Assembly: GCA_035299085.1 (NCBI GenBank)
Contig: DATGXG010000031.1
Location: forward strand, 39,418 to 103,417
Direction of reading: 5' to 3'
DNA from: Bacteroidales bacterium
Lineage (GTDB): Bacteria > Bacteroidota > Bacteroidia > Bacteroidales > UBA10428
Length of the DNA: 64,000 nt
Program-made: the position numbers and the translations under genes
In this document: positions 16,606 to 26,101 of the stretch, in pieces
How the letters are laid out: each line of letters opens with the position of its first letter
Numbering within the stretch: the stretch's first letter is position 1
Notes under the pieces: generated by a model
The model's database searches: none
The model's input: only the letters and a program-made list of their open reading frames with translations
Told to the model about the DNA's origin: nothing

Positions 16606-17576
16606 TACATTATTCTCTGCCAGATAAACAGCAGCAGGAACACATCCAGGAACAGTTCGTTAATCCAGTTCCTTTCACATTTAATGAAATAGTGACTGAA
16701 TAAGTACGAAAGCGGTATGGCCACGAAGTATACCATTGGCATACCTGAACCGGGAACCAACAGGAATATCAGCACCGAAAAAAGGAAAAATACGAGAAAC
16801 ATTTCGAAGAATACCCGCGCATGGATCTTCATGCTGTCGATCGCTTTTGACATATAGTAGCTGCCAATCAGTGTAAATAAAAGGATATAGGACCAGTTAA
16901 CGACCTGGCTTAACCTGAGCGATCGTGATACATGAGTAAAAGTGTTTTCCATGCCCCTGAATAACTCACTTCCCGGGATGTCAAGCAGGTAATAACCCGA
17001 AAAAACAATTCCATATGGGATCAGCAGGCCGATAATGGCAAATACCCATTCTCTCCAAATAAAAGGCCTCATTATAACAAGCCCTGTCAATAAGGCGGGA
17101 AAGAAGAATATGGCCGGGAAATAAAACAAACTGGCCAAAGAAATGAGCAGTCCGGCATCTACAAAGTTGAGTGAAATCCCTTCGGTTTTATAAGCATGGA
17201 AGATCCTGTAAAACATCAGGATGATCAACGTGGATGCCACAAGCGCCGGGGTGAGCTGATGAAGCTGGTTTATACTAAGCGTAAGCAGCAGGTAAAAGAA
17301 TAGCGGGAGCTGTGTACGGTAAGGTATAAAGAAGTGTACGGTGTTCAGCTGAAGCAGCAAATAACCATTAACGATCAACAGCAGCAGGGCAATGAATGAA
17401 GCTAATCCGCTGTATTTATAACTAAAGACTGAAATCCACTTTCCGAAGGTAACATCGTTGGCGGCGGGTTCAAGCGGCGTCAGATGCACCAAAGAAGGGA
17501 TCCAGTACAATAATGGGACCAGCAGGAAAAGAACAATTACTGTTATCCGGTTGCTGTTGACGTATTTTAATAACAT
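16605..17576 (-). CDS. DUF6427 family integral membrane protein
   Basis: 323 residues, very hydrophobic, with about nine or ten predicted TM helices. Examples are VIVLFLLVPLLYWIPSL at 14-30, FIALLLLIVNGYLLL at about 61-75, and LFYFPAIFFFPALLTGLVI at about 150-168. The N-terminus MLLKYVNSNRITV and the overall pattern match the Bacteroidota-specific DUF6427 proteins, a recognition by memory. Function is unknown. The stop codon (16605-16607) touches the tandem repeat array. It lies 18 bp downstream of trxA on the same strand and is probably co-transcribed with it. Confidence 0.65.
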   Translation of the reverse strand: MLLKYVNSNRITVIVLFLLVPLLYWIPSLVHLTPLEPAANDVTFGKWISVFSYKYSGLASFIALLLLIVNGYLLLQLNTVHFFIPYRTQLPLFFYLLLTLSINQLHQLTPALVASTLIILMFYRIFHAYKTEGISLNFVDAGLLISLASLFYFPAIFFFPALLTGLVIMRPFIWREWVFAIIGLLIPYGIVFSGYYLLDIPGSELFRGMENTFTHVSRSLRLSQVVNWSYILLFTLIGSYYMSKAIDSMKIHARVFFEMFLVFFLFSVLIFLLVPGSGMPMVYFVAIPLSYLFSHYFIKCERNWINELFLDVFLLLFIWQRIM

Positions 17577-17594
17577 GAGTATGGATTCAACAGG

Positions 17595-17912
17595 CTACAA
17601 CAGAGCCTCTACTTTATTTACAAGATTGCCCTTCGGAACTGCGCCAACCTGCTTATCAGCCACAGCGCCATTTTTAAAAAATAATACGGTTGGAATATTC
17701 CTGATGCCATATTTGCTGGATATACCGGGATTTGAATCCACATCCACTTTGCCTACAATGACTTTCTCACTATAGTCCTCTGAGATCTCCTTTACAAAAG
17801 GTCCGATAACCCGGCAGGGTCCGCACCATTCAGCCCAGAAATCGACCAATACCGGTTTGTCAGCTTTGAGAACCATTTCGTCGAAATTCGCATCAGTAAG
17901 TGTAATAACCAT
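17595..17912 (-). CDS. trxA: Thioredoxin
   Basis: 105 residues, the normal thioredoxin length. It carries the active site WAEWCGPCRV (about 28-37), the buried Asp in VLVDFWAEW, the cis-Pro loop IRNIPTVLFF and the C-terminal Gly-rich turn. There is no signal peptide, so it is cytoplasmic. It reduces disulfides of ribonucleotide reductase and other targets using thioredoxin reductase, which is encoded elsewhere. It follows dnaE by 71 bp on the same strand. A Bacteroidota -7-like box sits in that gap, so it may have its own promoter. Confidence 0.95.
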   Translation of the reverse strand: MVITLTDANFDEMVLKADKPVLVDFWAEWCGPCRVIGPFVKEISEDYSEKVIVGKVDVDSNPGISSKYGIRNIPTVLFFKNGAVADKQVGAVPKGNLVNKVEALL

Positions 17913-17953
17913 ATTTATATGAGTTTATATTATTAATTGTTTTATTTGATCCG

Positions 17954-17961
17954 CAAAGTTA
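17954..17961 (-). promoter_or_regulatory. Candidate -7 box for trxA
   Basis: On the minus strand this reads TAACTTTG, a perfect match to the Bacteroidota -7 consensus TAnnTTTG, about 42 bp upstream of the trxA ATG. No TTTG is found 19-21 bp upstream, so the -33 box is weak. Confidence 0.45.
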
Positions 17962-17983
17962 CAAAACTGCGTTTAAAAATGTC

Positions 17984-20900
17984 TTAAAATAGTTTGAATT
18001 CAATTTCATGATTGCCTTCAAGATAGCTTATCAGCTCATCATCCAGCGAGATGCGGTGTGACCGACTGAACAGGTCAACGCTTATGTTTTCGGCCGGATC
18101 ATACACAAGGATTTTAAGATTGGTACTTCCCGTATGTTTCAGTGTATGCTTCGTCAGGTCATCAACCAGGCCTTCTGAAATAATATCAACAGGAAGCCTG
18201 ATCTGTATTGTTTTTACAAGCTCATCACGTGCCGAGCTCAGCATATAAATGGTCTTAATCCTGAATTCAAGTTCAGGGTTGCTCTTCCAGGTGTTTTCAG
18301 AAACCGTTCCTTTAATGAGCAGAGAATACCCCTCATAAAGAAACTTCCTGAAATTCTCGTAATCCTTGCTGAAAAGGGTGATTGAGGATGTATCGGAATA
18401 ATCTTCGATTGTGAAGGATCCGTATGGCTTACCCGTTTTGGTGGTGGCATGCCGTACAGTCGTTACCATTCCTGCAACGGTAACATCCTTGCCCCGTAAC
18501 GAATCAAGATCTCTTAGATCAGCAAGGGAATGAGTACAGAACTGGCTCATCTCCAGCTTGAAATTGTCAAGAGGGTGAGAGGAAAGATAAATACCAATAA
18601 CTTCTTTCTCTTTATTGAGCTTTACCAGCGGTGGCCATTCCGTGACTCTTGCAGGCCGGGGCTTAATGACTTCTATATTGCTGATGCTGCCGAACAGTGT
18701 GGGCGCCTGGTCGGTGTTTACCTGGGCTTTATTTCCGTACCGTATAAGCTGTTCGATAAATGTAGTTCCGGTTGCATCCTGTTCCACATACTGGTTTCGC
18801 TGGATATCGGCAAAACTGTCGAACCCTCCAGCCATGGCAAGCGCTTCAAAGCATCGCTTGTTAACCGTCGTCAGGTTTACTCTTTCAATCAGGTCAAAAA
18901 TATCCTTAAAGGGACCTCCTTTTTCTCTTACCTCAATCAGATGTTCCACTGCCGATTCACCTACACCCTTGATGGCTGCCAGTCCGAACCGGATATGGCC
19001 CTGCGTGTTCACTGTGAAGCGGGCATAGCTTTCATTGATATCAGGTACAAGCACCTTCATACCCATACGGCGGCATTCATCCATGAAAAAACCGATTTTC
19101 TTCAGGTCATTGAGGTTCCGGCTAAGCACAGCCGCCATAAACTCAGCAGGATAATGGGCCTTCAGGTATGCCGTCTGGTAAGAAATATATGCATAACAGG
19201 TTGAGTGTGATTTGTTGAAAGCATAATGGGCAAACGACTCCCAGTCCTTCCAAATCTTGGCAACAATCTTCGGATCATGTCCTTTCTTTACACACCCGTC
19301 CTCAAATTTCAACCTCAGATCGTTCATCATCGAAACGATCTTCTTTCCCATGGCTTTCCTGAGTGAGTCGGCCTGACCCTTGGAAAAACCTGCCAGTAAC
19401 TGCGAAAGAAGCATTACCTGCTCCTGGTAAACCGTAATTCCGTAACTATCCTTAAGATAGGCTTCCATTTCAGGAATGTCATAAATGATCTCTTCCTTGC
19501 CATGTTTACGGTTAATGTAACTCGGAATATACTCCATGGGGCCCGGTCGGTAAAGGGCATTCATGGCGATCAGGTCTTCAAACCGGTTTGGCCGCAATGC
19601 CTTAAGGTACTTTTTCATACCTTCCGACTCAAACTGGAACAGTCCCGTGGTTTCACCCCGGCTGTACAATTCATAGGTCTGCGCATCGTCAAGCGGGAGG
19701 TGGTCTATATCAACGTCTTTATTCCGTGATTTCTTTATGTTCTCGAGCGTGTCTTTTATGATAGACAAGGTTTTCAGACCCAGGAAGTCCATTTTAAGCA
19801 TGCCCACCGATTCGATATGCGAACCCTCATACTGGGTAACATTAAGTTCGGCATCTTTATTCCGGCAAACAGGTATATATTCCTCCAGGTTATCACGACT
19901 AATAATGATACCGCAGGCATGTACGCCGGTCTGACGAACCGATCCCTCGAGTACCTCGGCATATTTTAGTGTGCTGGCAACCAGTTTGTTTTCTGATTTT
20001 TTTTCTGCTGCCAGGGCAGGTACCTTTTCATATGCCTCCTTAAATGATGTTCCCGGAGTTTCAGGCACCATTTTGGCCAGCCTGTCGGCCTCCGAAAGTT
20101 CGAGTTTCTGAACCCTTGCCACATCGCGGATTGCCATCTTTGGCGCCATGGTTCCGAAGGTGATCACATGGGCAACCCGTTCACGTCCGTATTTTCTTAC
20201 CACATATTGCAGCACCTTGTCGCGCCCGTCTTCATCAAAGTCAATGTCAATATCAGGCATTGAGATACGATCAGGATTCAGGAACCGCTCAAAAAGGAGA
20301 TCGTATTTTATCGGGTCAATATCGGTGATTCTTAAACAATAGGCTACCACTGAACCGGCTGCAGAACCTCGTCCCGGTCCTACAGAAACACCCATTTCAC
20401 GAGCCGCCCTGATTACATCCCAAACAATCAGGAAGTAACCCGGGAAACCCATGTTCCTGATGGTTTCGAGTTCGAAATCAATCCTGTCAGTTACCGTTTC
20501 ATTCATTTCGCCGAAACGCTGTGCGGCACCTGCGTAAGTAAGATGCCGCAGGTATTCGTAGGCATCCTGGAATCCTTCAGGAATTGGAAAGTCAGGCATA
20601 ATGGGCTCGCTGTTCAGCTCATAATGCTCAATTTTTGCCACAACTTCACCCGTGTTAATGATTGCTTCGGGGATATCCGAAAACAACCTGCGCATCTCAT
20701 CCTGTGTTTTCAGCCATTCCTGGCGGGTATACCGCAACCGGTTAGGATCATCCACATCCTTACCCGTGCTGATGCATAACAACCGGTCATGAGCCGGTGC
20801 ATCCTCCTCATTGATGAAATGGACGTCATTGGTGGCAATCACCTTGATGCCGGCCTCTTTGGCGATCGTAAGCAGGTGACTGTTAACGAACACCTGGTTT

Positions 20901-22204
20901 TCAAGCACCTCACGGTCTATCTGCGGGTCACCCGAAGGATGACGTTGCAATTCAAGGTAGAAATCGTCACCAAAAATTTCCCTGTATTCGGCCAGGGCTT
21001 TTTTTGCAGCGTCAAGTCCCTCATGCCTTAACAACCAGGGTATTTCGCCATGAAGGCAGGCTGAGGATGCAATAAGTCCTTCATGATATTTTCGCAGCAG
21101 CTCTTTGTCGATGCGGGGCCTGTAGTAGAATCCTTCAGTCCACCCGTAGGATACCAGTTTTATCAGGTTTTTATACCCCTGTTTGTTCTTGGCCAGCAAC
21201 ACCAGGTGAAAACCACCTCCGTCGGACTTATCTGATTTCTCATGACGCGATCTCCGGGCCACATATGTTTCACAGCCCAACAACGGCTTAATTCCCTGTT
21301 TCTTGGCCTCGTTATGAAATTCCTTGGCGCCGAACATGTTGCCGTGGTCGGTAATGGCGAGAGCTTCCATTCCATCCTTTTTAGCTTTGGTGATGAGGCT
21401 TTTGATAACTGCAGCCCCGTCTAGAATGGAGTATTGGGTGTGAACATGAAGGTGCGTAAACGGTGCATCACAACCCGGAAGAGGAACTTCAGCTACCTCT
21501 TTGGCTTCCTCAACAATCTGGGGAAGTGTGAAATTCGATTTGAATGAAACGGCAAAAGGCTTTATGGGAGCCTTGTTTAAAGCTTTAAACTCATCAAGAA
21601 GGGCAGGTTCAATTTTTAGCGTGCTAGCCGTTATCACTTCCTGCCTGAGCAATTCAAAAAAACACCGTGCAGTGGCTGCCACATCGGCTGCAGCGTTATG
21701 CGCTTCGTCAAACCCTTCATTAAAAAGCTTTTGGGACAATTCGGCCAGAGTAGGCCATTTGTATTTACCTGCTTTGCCCCCTGGTATAGCACAGAAATCA
21801 GTTGAGGACTCTTTTGTGCAGATCCATGCAAGCTTATTCAGGCGGGTTGGAATTCCTTTACGCAGGTATTCAGCTTCAAGAATCTTAAGATCAAAGGATA
21901 TATTATGGCCGATTACAAAGGATGCATTCTCTAAATCGGCCTCAAATTCGGCGAGTACCTGTTCAAGTTCAATACCTTCGGCCATGGCCCGTTCCATAGA
22001 GATGCCATGTACTTTTTCAGCTGCCTGCGGAATTATAAAATTGTCGGGTTTTACTATAAACGACTTGTTGCAAAGCAGTAAAGACGTCTTATCGTGGCAT
22101 TCCCAGGCAAGCTGAACCAGCCTTGGCCAGTTCTTCAGGTCGCTGGCAGGGGCGTTCGGATTCAATGGCAACCCGGTGGTCTCTGTATCAAAAATCAGGA
22201 ACAT
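17984..22204 (-). CDS. dnaE: DNA polymerase III alpha subunit with fused N-terminal DEDDh exonuclease
   Basis: 1406 residues. About 1-195 is a DnaQ-like 3'-5' exonuclease: Asp6 and Glu8 in FDTETTG, IGHNISFDLK, and DEAHNAAADVAAT with the His/Asp pair. A linker leads to the PHP domain (about 245-450, FTHLHVHTQYSILDGA, ITDHGNM). The polymerase core follows: GPGRGSAAGSVVAYCL and the catalytic PDIDIDF at about 650. Then come the helix-hairpin-helix (IKGVGESAVEHL) and an OB-fold (VTVAGMVTTVRHATTK). It replicates the chromosome, and the fused exonuclease implies proofreading in cis. The start ATG at 22204 is right at the exonuclease strand. Genes trxA and DUF6427 follow. Confidence 0.93.
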   Translation of the reverse strand: MFLIFDTETTGLPLNPNAPASDLKNWPRLVQLAWECHDKTSLLLCNKSFIVKPDNFIIPQAAEKVHGISMERAMAEGIELEQVLAEFEADLENASFVIGHNISFDLKILEAEYLRKGIPTRLNKLAWICTKESSTDFCAIPGGKAGKYKWPTLAELSQKLFNEGFDEAHNAAADVAATARCFFELLRQEVITASTLKIEPALLDEFKALNKAPIKPFAVSFKSNFTLPQIVEEAKEVAEVPLPGCDAPFTHLHVHTQYSILDGAAVIKSLITKAKKDGMEALAITDHGNMFGAKEFHNEAKKQGIKPLLGCETYVARRSRHEKSDKSDGGGFHLVLLAKNKQGYKNLIKLVSYGWTEGFYYRPRIDKELLRKYHEGLIASSACLHGEIPWLLRHEGLDAAKKALAEYREIFGDDFYLELQRHPSGDPQIDREVLENQVFVNSHLLTIAKEAGIKVIATNDVHFINEEDAPAHDRLLCISTGKDVDDPNRLRYTRQEWLKTQDEMRRLFSDIPEAIINTGEVVAKIEHYELNSEPIMPDFPIPEGFQDAYEYLRHLTYAGAAQRFGEMNETVTDRIDFELETIRNMGFPGYFLIVWDVIRAAREMGVSVGPGRGSAAGSVVAYCLRITDIDPIKYDLLFERFLNPDRISMPDIDIDFDEDGRDKVLQYVVRKYGRERVAHVITFGTMAPKMAIRDVARVQKLELSEADRLAKMVPETPGTSFKEAYEKVPALAAEKKSENKLVASTLKYAEVLEGSVRQTGVHACGIIISRDNLEEYIPVCRNKDAELNVTQYEGSHIESVGMLKMDFLGLKTLSIIKDTLENIKKSRNKDVDIDHLPLDDAQTYELYSRGETTGLFQFESEGMKKYLKALRPNRFEDLIAMNALYRPGPMEYIPSYINRKHGKEEIIYDIPEMEAYLKDSYGITVYQEQVMLLSQLLAGFSKGQADSLRKAMGKKIVSMMNDLRLKFEDGCVKKGHDPKIVAKIWKDWESFAHYAFNKSHSTCYAYISYQTAYLKAHYPAEFMAAVLSRNLNDLKKIGFFMDECRRMGMKVLVPDINESYARFTVNTQGHIRFGLAAIKGVGESAVEHLIEVREKGGPFKDIFDLIERVNLTTVNKRCFEALAMAGGFDSFADIQRNQYVEQDATGTTFIEQLIRYGNKAQVNTDQAPTLFGSISNIEVIKPRPARVTEWPPLVKLNKEKEVIGIYLSSHPLDNFKLEMSQFCTHSLADLRDLDSLRGKDVTVAGMVTTVRHATTKTGKPYGSFTIEDYSDTSSITLFSKDYENFRKFLYEGYSLLIKGTVSENTWKSNPELEFRIKTIYMLSSARDELVKTIQIRLPVDIISEGLVDDLTKHTLKHTGSTNLKILVYDPAENISVDLFSRSHRISLDDELISYLEGNHEIEFKLF

Positions 22205-22284
22205 GAAACAAAAATACAGCAGAAGCCGCGATTAAAATGTTAATGTTGATAAGTTGGGAAAAATTGCATTTATGTCACCCTGAC

Positions 22285-23025
22285 TCACGTATTCTTATGA
22301 TCCTTGTGCAACTGAACAGGATTTGTATTTTTCCTCACACGCATATTGATCATTTCAACAATCAGTGAAAAGAATACGGCAAAATAGATGTATCCTTTTG
22401 GTACATGGTAATGCAGGCCATCGATAATCAGCATAAATCCGATAAGGATCAGGAAAGAAAGGGCCAGAACCTGCAGAGTAGGGTGTTTATTGATGAAACG
22501 GCCGATGGCACCGGCAAAAATCATCATAATCCCAATAGAAATAATAATGGCTGTTATCATCAGTGGAACTTCATCGGTAAGGCCTATGGCAGTGAGAATG
22601 GAGTCAAACGAAAAAATAAGGTCGAGCATTACAATCTGAACCAGCACGGCGGCAATGGATGAAGCGGCCGACAGGTTTAATGAATGATCCTCCCCTTCCA
22701 TTTTCTGATGAATTTCGGAAATGCTTTTAATAATCAGGAAAAGTCCTCCTGCCATCAGGATTAAATCCCTTATGGAAATTCCCAGGTTGAAAACAGTAAA
22801 TAACGGATTAGTCAACCGGATGAAAAAACTGATCGTCAATAACAACAGGCTCCTGAAAAGCATTGCAAGCAAAAGACCCGTGTTGCGGACCAACCTCTGG
22901 CGGGCAGCCGGCAATTTATTGGTTACAATTGAAATAAAAATGATGTTGTCAATCCCTAGAACTATCTCAAGAAAAGTTAGTGTAAGTAAAGCGATCCAGC
23001 TTTCAGGCCTGAGAAATACTTCCAT
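22285..23025 (-). CDS. TerC family integral membrane protein
   Basis: 246 residues with about seven or eight TM helices. TerC signatures include FLEIVLGIDNIIFISIV (about 19-35, Glu and Asp in membrane), LDLIFSFDSILTAIGL (about 135-150, conserved Asp) and IIDGLHYHVPKGYIYFAVFF at the end. TerC-family proteins are linked to metal-ion efflux/homeostasis, for example manganese export during secretion-linked metalation, and historically to tellurite resistance. No tellurite operon is nearby, so a metal-homeostasis role is the more likely. The gene starts 13 bp downstream of the thioredoxin-like lipoprotein. Confidence 0.9.
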   Translation of the reverse strand: MEVFLRPESWIALLTLTFLEIVLGIDNIIFISIVTNKLPAARQRLVRNTGLLLAMLFRSLLLLTISFFIRLTNPLFTVFNLGISIRDLILMAGGLFLIIKSISEIHQKMEGEDHSLNLSAASSIAAVLVQIVMLDLIFSFDSILTAIGLTDEVPLMITAIIISIGIMMIFAGAIGRFINKHPTLQVLALSFLILIGFMLIIDGLHYHVPKGYIYFAVFFSLIVEMINMRVRKNTNPVQLHKDHKNT

Positions 23026-23038
23026 GTTTTATGGTTTA

Positions 23039-23569
23039 TTAAATAGTGGTTGAAGAATTATCCTTTTTCAACAAAAGTTCCTCAATTTGTTTTATGAACA
23101 TCTGCTTCGTTTCTTCTTTTGACCTGGCTATGCCTGATGACATGGTAGGCTGACCGTCCATAGGACAGAATAAAAAGGTGGGAATGGACTGAATTCCGAA
23201 AATAGCTGCCAATTCCTGTTCCTCATCTATATCAACCTTGTAAAAATTGATCCTGTCACCGTATTGTTTCGATAATTCTTCAAGAATGGGAGATGTCAGT
23301 TTGCAAGGGCCGCACCAGTCGGCATAGAAATCAACAAGACATGGTTTGTTCCCTTCATAAACCCACACTTCTGTATTCTTCTCATAGTTCATCACCATTT
23401 TAAGAAAATCCTGCTTTGTCAGTTGTCTAGGCAGCCCATCATTGCCGGCATTCACCTGGCTGACAGGGGAAACACTTTTATTGCCGCCCGAATTTTTACC
23501 TGTTTGTCCGTTACAGCCTGTAATGGCTATAAACAAAAACAGCATCGATAAATAACCTGTGATCCGCAT
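23039..23569 (-). CDS. Thioredoxin-fold lipoprotein
   Basis: 176 residues. A lipoprotein signal ends FIAITGC (Cys19), followed by a Gly/Ser/Asn-rich linker to about residue 45, then a thioredoxin domain with VDFYADWCGPCKL (about 80-92) and cis-Pro IQSIPTFLF. It is anchored on the periplasmic side or outer membrane and likely reduces or exchanges disulfides there. It precedes terC by 13 bp and follows the AlbA_2 gene by 46 bp, all on the minus strand. Confidence 0.88.
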   Translation of the reverse strand: MRITGYLSMLFLFIAITGCNGQTGKNSGGNKSVSPVSQVNAGNDGLPRQLTKQDFLKMVMNYEKNTEVWVYEGNKPCLVDFYADWCGPCKLTSPILEELSKQYGDRINFYKVDIDEEQELAAIFGIQSIPTFLFCPMDGQPTMSSGIARSKEETKQMFIKQIEELLLKKDNSSTTI

Positions 23570-23615
23570 ATTTCAAAATTAATTCTCTGATAATTACTCT
23601 GTTTTAAGATAACGC

Positions 23616-24278
23616 TTAAGTATTCAAAGGGTTTAAATGGAAATAAACTGATTTATCAGTCACTTCAAGCTTAATAACTTTCATAAGCACCATTTTCACC
23701 AGTATCCTTTCCGCTCTCATACGGTTGGTCCGGGCAACCCTGACAAATCCTGACAGTGTGATTTTTTCATTCTGACTCAGGTAGTCCATGAGCGTCTTTT
23801 CTTCCCGGCCATAATTCAGCCATACTCCGTTCCTGTTTTGTTCCCTTTTCCAGACATCTACAAGTATCCGGTTTGCCTTGATATTCTGGTCGCCGACTCT
23901 CACATATGCAATCCAGTCGCCCTTTTCATCTTTGGCATAATGTGGTTTACTTTTGCCTTTCGGTATATCCACTTCAAGGATACTTTTCCCGTCAACCTCC
24001 CATCTTTTCAGGTTAAATTCAACTTCAGGCTTACAATAAATTTGTGCGGCGGATTCGGCCATATAAGCCTCTTCCTCGCTTCTCACACCGCTGATTTTGC
24101 CGTTATCCTTAACTCCTATCAGCAATTTGCCTCCATCGGTGTTCGCAAAAGCTGAAAAAGTCTTCGCTATTTTCCGGGCATCACTGATCTCAAATTTAAA
24201 ATCGAGCTGTTGATTTTCCCCTTTCTCAATGAGGCTTTTGACGTATTTTTCGGCTTTCTTCTTAATTTCCTCTCTCAT
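23616..24278 (-). CDS. AlbA_2 (divergent AAA-4/Schlafen-like) domain protein
   Basis: 220 residues. The AlbA_2 domain covers about 15-140: ENQQLDFKFEISDARKIAK, then FSAFANTDGGKLLIGVKDNG, the family's most conserved motif, then IYCKPEVEF and VDIPKGKSKPHY. A C-terminal winged-helix-like segment is about 165-210 (LSQNEKITLSGFVRVAR). The family contains putative nucleic-acid-binding or ATPase-related regulators, and no specific role is known for this type. First gene of the minus-strand group toward terC, divergent from the TPR gene. Confidence 0.8.
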   Translation of the reverse strand: MREEIKKKAEKYVKSLIEKGENQQLDFKFEISDARKIAKTFSAFANTDGGKLLIGVKDNGKISGVRSEEEAYMAESAAQIYCKPEVEFNLKRWEVDGKSILEVDIPKGKSKPHYAKDEKGDWIAYVRVGDQNIKANRILVDVWKREQNRNGVWLNYGREEKTLMDYLSQNEKITLSGFVRVARTNRMRAERILVKMVLMKVIKLEVTDKSVYFHLNPLNT

Positions 24279-24304
24279 AATGGGGAAAAAGAGTTATCAG
24301 GGCA

Positions 24305-24312
24305 CAAAATTA
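24305..24312 (-). promoter_or_regulatory. Candidate -7 box upstream of the AlbA_2 gene
   Basis: The minus strand reads TAATTTTG, matching TAnnTTTG, 27 bp from the start codon. No convincing -33 TTTG is seen at the normal distance. Confidence 0.35.
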
Positions 24313-24394
24313 ACGTAATTTGAATAAAATTTTATGTCATAGCATGTATCTAACCGCATACTATTTCCGTATGAATTTGTAAATCAGAAAACCG

Positions 24395-26101
24395 ATGAAA
24401 AGGCATTTAGGATTAAGAGATACAAGAGTTTTTATGATCCTGGTCTTAGTTTCAGGACTCATATTTTCATCTGCAAATTACAACACCGGATACGGGCAAA
24501 CCCCTGACAATGCGGCTCTTTACAAGGAACACATGAAAAAGGGAGATTCATACCGCGAAAGTAAAAATTATGCCGCAGCCATGCTTGAATATGAAAAAGC
24601 ATCGGATCTGCAGCCGAACGAAGATGAGCCAAGGGATAAGATGCAGAGCATTGAGGCTACCATGGGTATAAACGAGCTTACCGAGCTTCATAAAAAAATG
24701 GACCAGGTAAGGCAGCAGGAGCAGGAACAGGCTGCATCAGCCAAAACGGGAACTGCAAAACAGGCAGAACAGAGTGTGGCACCTGTTTCAGGACAGGAAA
24801 AGGATGCTCAGCGGAAATCGATTCTCGATTCTTTTGCCGAGGAACTGCGTAAAGCGGAAAAAGGTTCCGATATGAACGCCAGGGCAGTTGTATATCGCAA
24901 GATTGCAGATGCGTTTAAAAAAGTCTCCGATGATGAAATGGTTATCACTTACCTCAATAAAGCGCTTGCAATAGAACAGGGATTGGGCAAGGAAAAGGAA
25001 GTGTCAGCAGTTTATGATGACCTGGCCGACTCGTATTACAATTCGGGTGATTTTGAAAGTTCAATCAGTTCCTTCGAAAAATCACTTTCATTGAAGGAAA
25101 AAGCAGGTGATAAAGCAGGTACATCAAAAGTTCTGTCACAGATAGCCAATGTTTACGAAACCACATACGATTACAAAAACGCCATTGATTACTACCAGCA
25201 GTCAGCAAAAATAAAGGAAAGCATCCAGGATCAATCCGGCCTGAAGGATGTGGAGAATAACCTCGGAGATGTATACTATAAGCAGAAAGTGCTTACAAGT
25301 TCAATCATGTCCTATGAAAAGGCTGTTGACCTCATCAGGAAACTCAATATGAATGAAGCGCTTGGTTCGGTTTACAATAAGCTTGGCGTGGCTCATTATG
25401 AAATGGGAAATTATGAAGAGGCTGAAAAGTTCTTTAAGGAATCCATGAAAAACCTTAATGAAAACGGGAACCGGAAGGAAGCATCCATGGCTCTCAATAA
25501 CCTTGGAAACCTGTTGTTTATTCATAATGATTATGAAGAGGCAATTTCGTATTACGAAAGATCACTGACTACTAAAAAAGAAGCAGATTATTCTTACGGC
25601 CAGGCAGTGACCCTTTTCAACCTGGGCAATGCATACAGGAGATCAGGGAACCAGGATATGGCGATCAAAAGCTATGAAAAAAGCAGGAGAATTGCTGACA
25701 GCCTGAATATTGTATCACTGAAGGCAAAAAGCACTAAAGCTCTTTCGGTTTCATACAATGCGGCCAAGAACTTTGATAAAGCTTCAGAAATGGAACAGGA
25801 GCTCAGTTCAATGAAAATGACAGCAGTTAGTATTGAAATTCCGGTTTCTGAAAACGAGATGGATCTAAACCTAAACCAGACTCAGAAGATTATTTCAAAA
25901 CTGAATGAAGAAGCTTTGAAACGCAAAGAGGCGATCGAATCCGGAGCTGAAAACAAGATGACGGATATGTATATCAATAACATAAACAGTCAGTATCTGA
26001 AGGAACAAGGCAGAAACAGAATGCTGATTATCATTCTGTCGGCGGTGGGAACGCTTTTGCTTGGTGTATTATTCCTGTATTACAGGAGTAAAAAGAAGTA
26101 G
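24395..26101 (+). CDS. Tetratricopeptide-repeat membrane protein without output domain
   Basis: 568 residues. A signal anchor is at about 13-32. One TPR is at about 41-75 (YRESKNYAAAMLEYEKAS). A low-complexity Gln/Ala linker follows (about 100-135). Then come at least seven TPRs (about 160-465), with repeats such as ADSYYNSGDFESSISSFEKS and GNLLFIHNDYEEAISYYERS. A coiled coil follows (about 490-535). A final TM (about 543-562) and RSKKK tail end the protein. The layout is that of Bacteroidota TPR sensor histidine kinases, but the protein stops after the TM where a kinase would begin. It is probably a protein-interaction scaffold at the membrane. Single gene, with tRNA-Ala on the opposite strand right after the stop. 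Confidence 0.8.
   Translation: MKRHLGLRDTRVFMILVLVSGLIFSSANYNTGYGQTPDNAALYKEHMKKGDSYRESKNYAAAMLEYEKASDLQPNEDEPRDKMQSIEATMGINELTELHKKMDQVRQQEQEQAASAKTGTAKQAEQSVAPVSGQEKDAQRKSILDSFAEELRKAEKGSDMNARAVVYRKIADAFKKVSDDEMVITYLNKALAIEQGLGKEKEVSAVYDDLADSYYNSGDFESSISSFEKSLSLKEKAGDKAGTSKVLSQIANVYETTYDYKNAIDYYQQSAKIKESIQDQSGLKDVENNLGDVYYKQKVLTSSIMSYEKAVDLIRKLNMNEALGSVYNKLGVAHYEMGNYEEAEKFFKESMKNLNENGNRKEASMALNNLGNLLFIHNDYEEAISYYERSLTTKKEADYSYGQAVTLFNLGNAYRRSGNQDMAIKSYEKSRRIADSLNIVSLKAKSTKALSVSYNAAKNFDKASEMEQELSSMKMTAVSIEIPVSENEMDLNLNQTQKIISKLNEEALKRKEAIESGAENKMTDMYINNINSQYLKEQGRNRMLIIILSAVGTLLLGVLFLYYRSKKK

Noticed and set aside
21501..22115. 204-codon plus-strand frame opposite dnaE
   Set aside because: It lies wholly antisense to the exonuclease and PHP parts of dnaE, with no recognisable domain.
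22285..23025. Tellurite resistance determinant
   Set aside because: TerC alone, without other ter genes, more likely reflects metal homeostasis. The TerB-like region of the ABC transporter is a distant fold resemblance, not a ter operon.
23616..24278. Defence-system gene (Schlafen-like)
   Set aside because: The AlbA_2 domain occurs in some defence proteins, but no other defence gene, mobile element or unusual composition is nearby.
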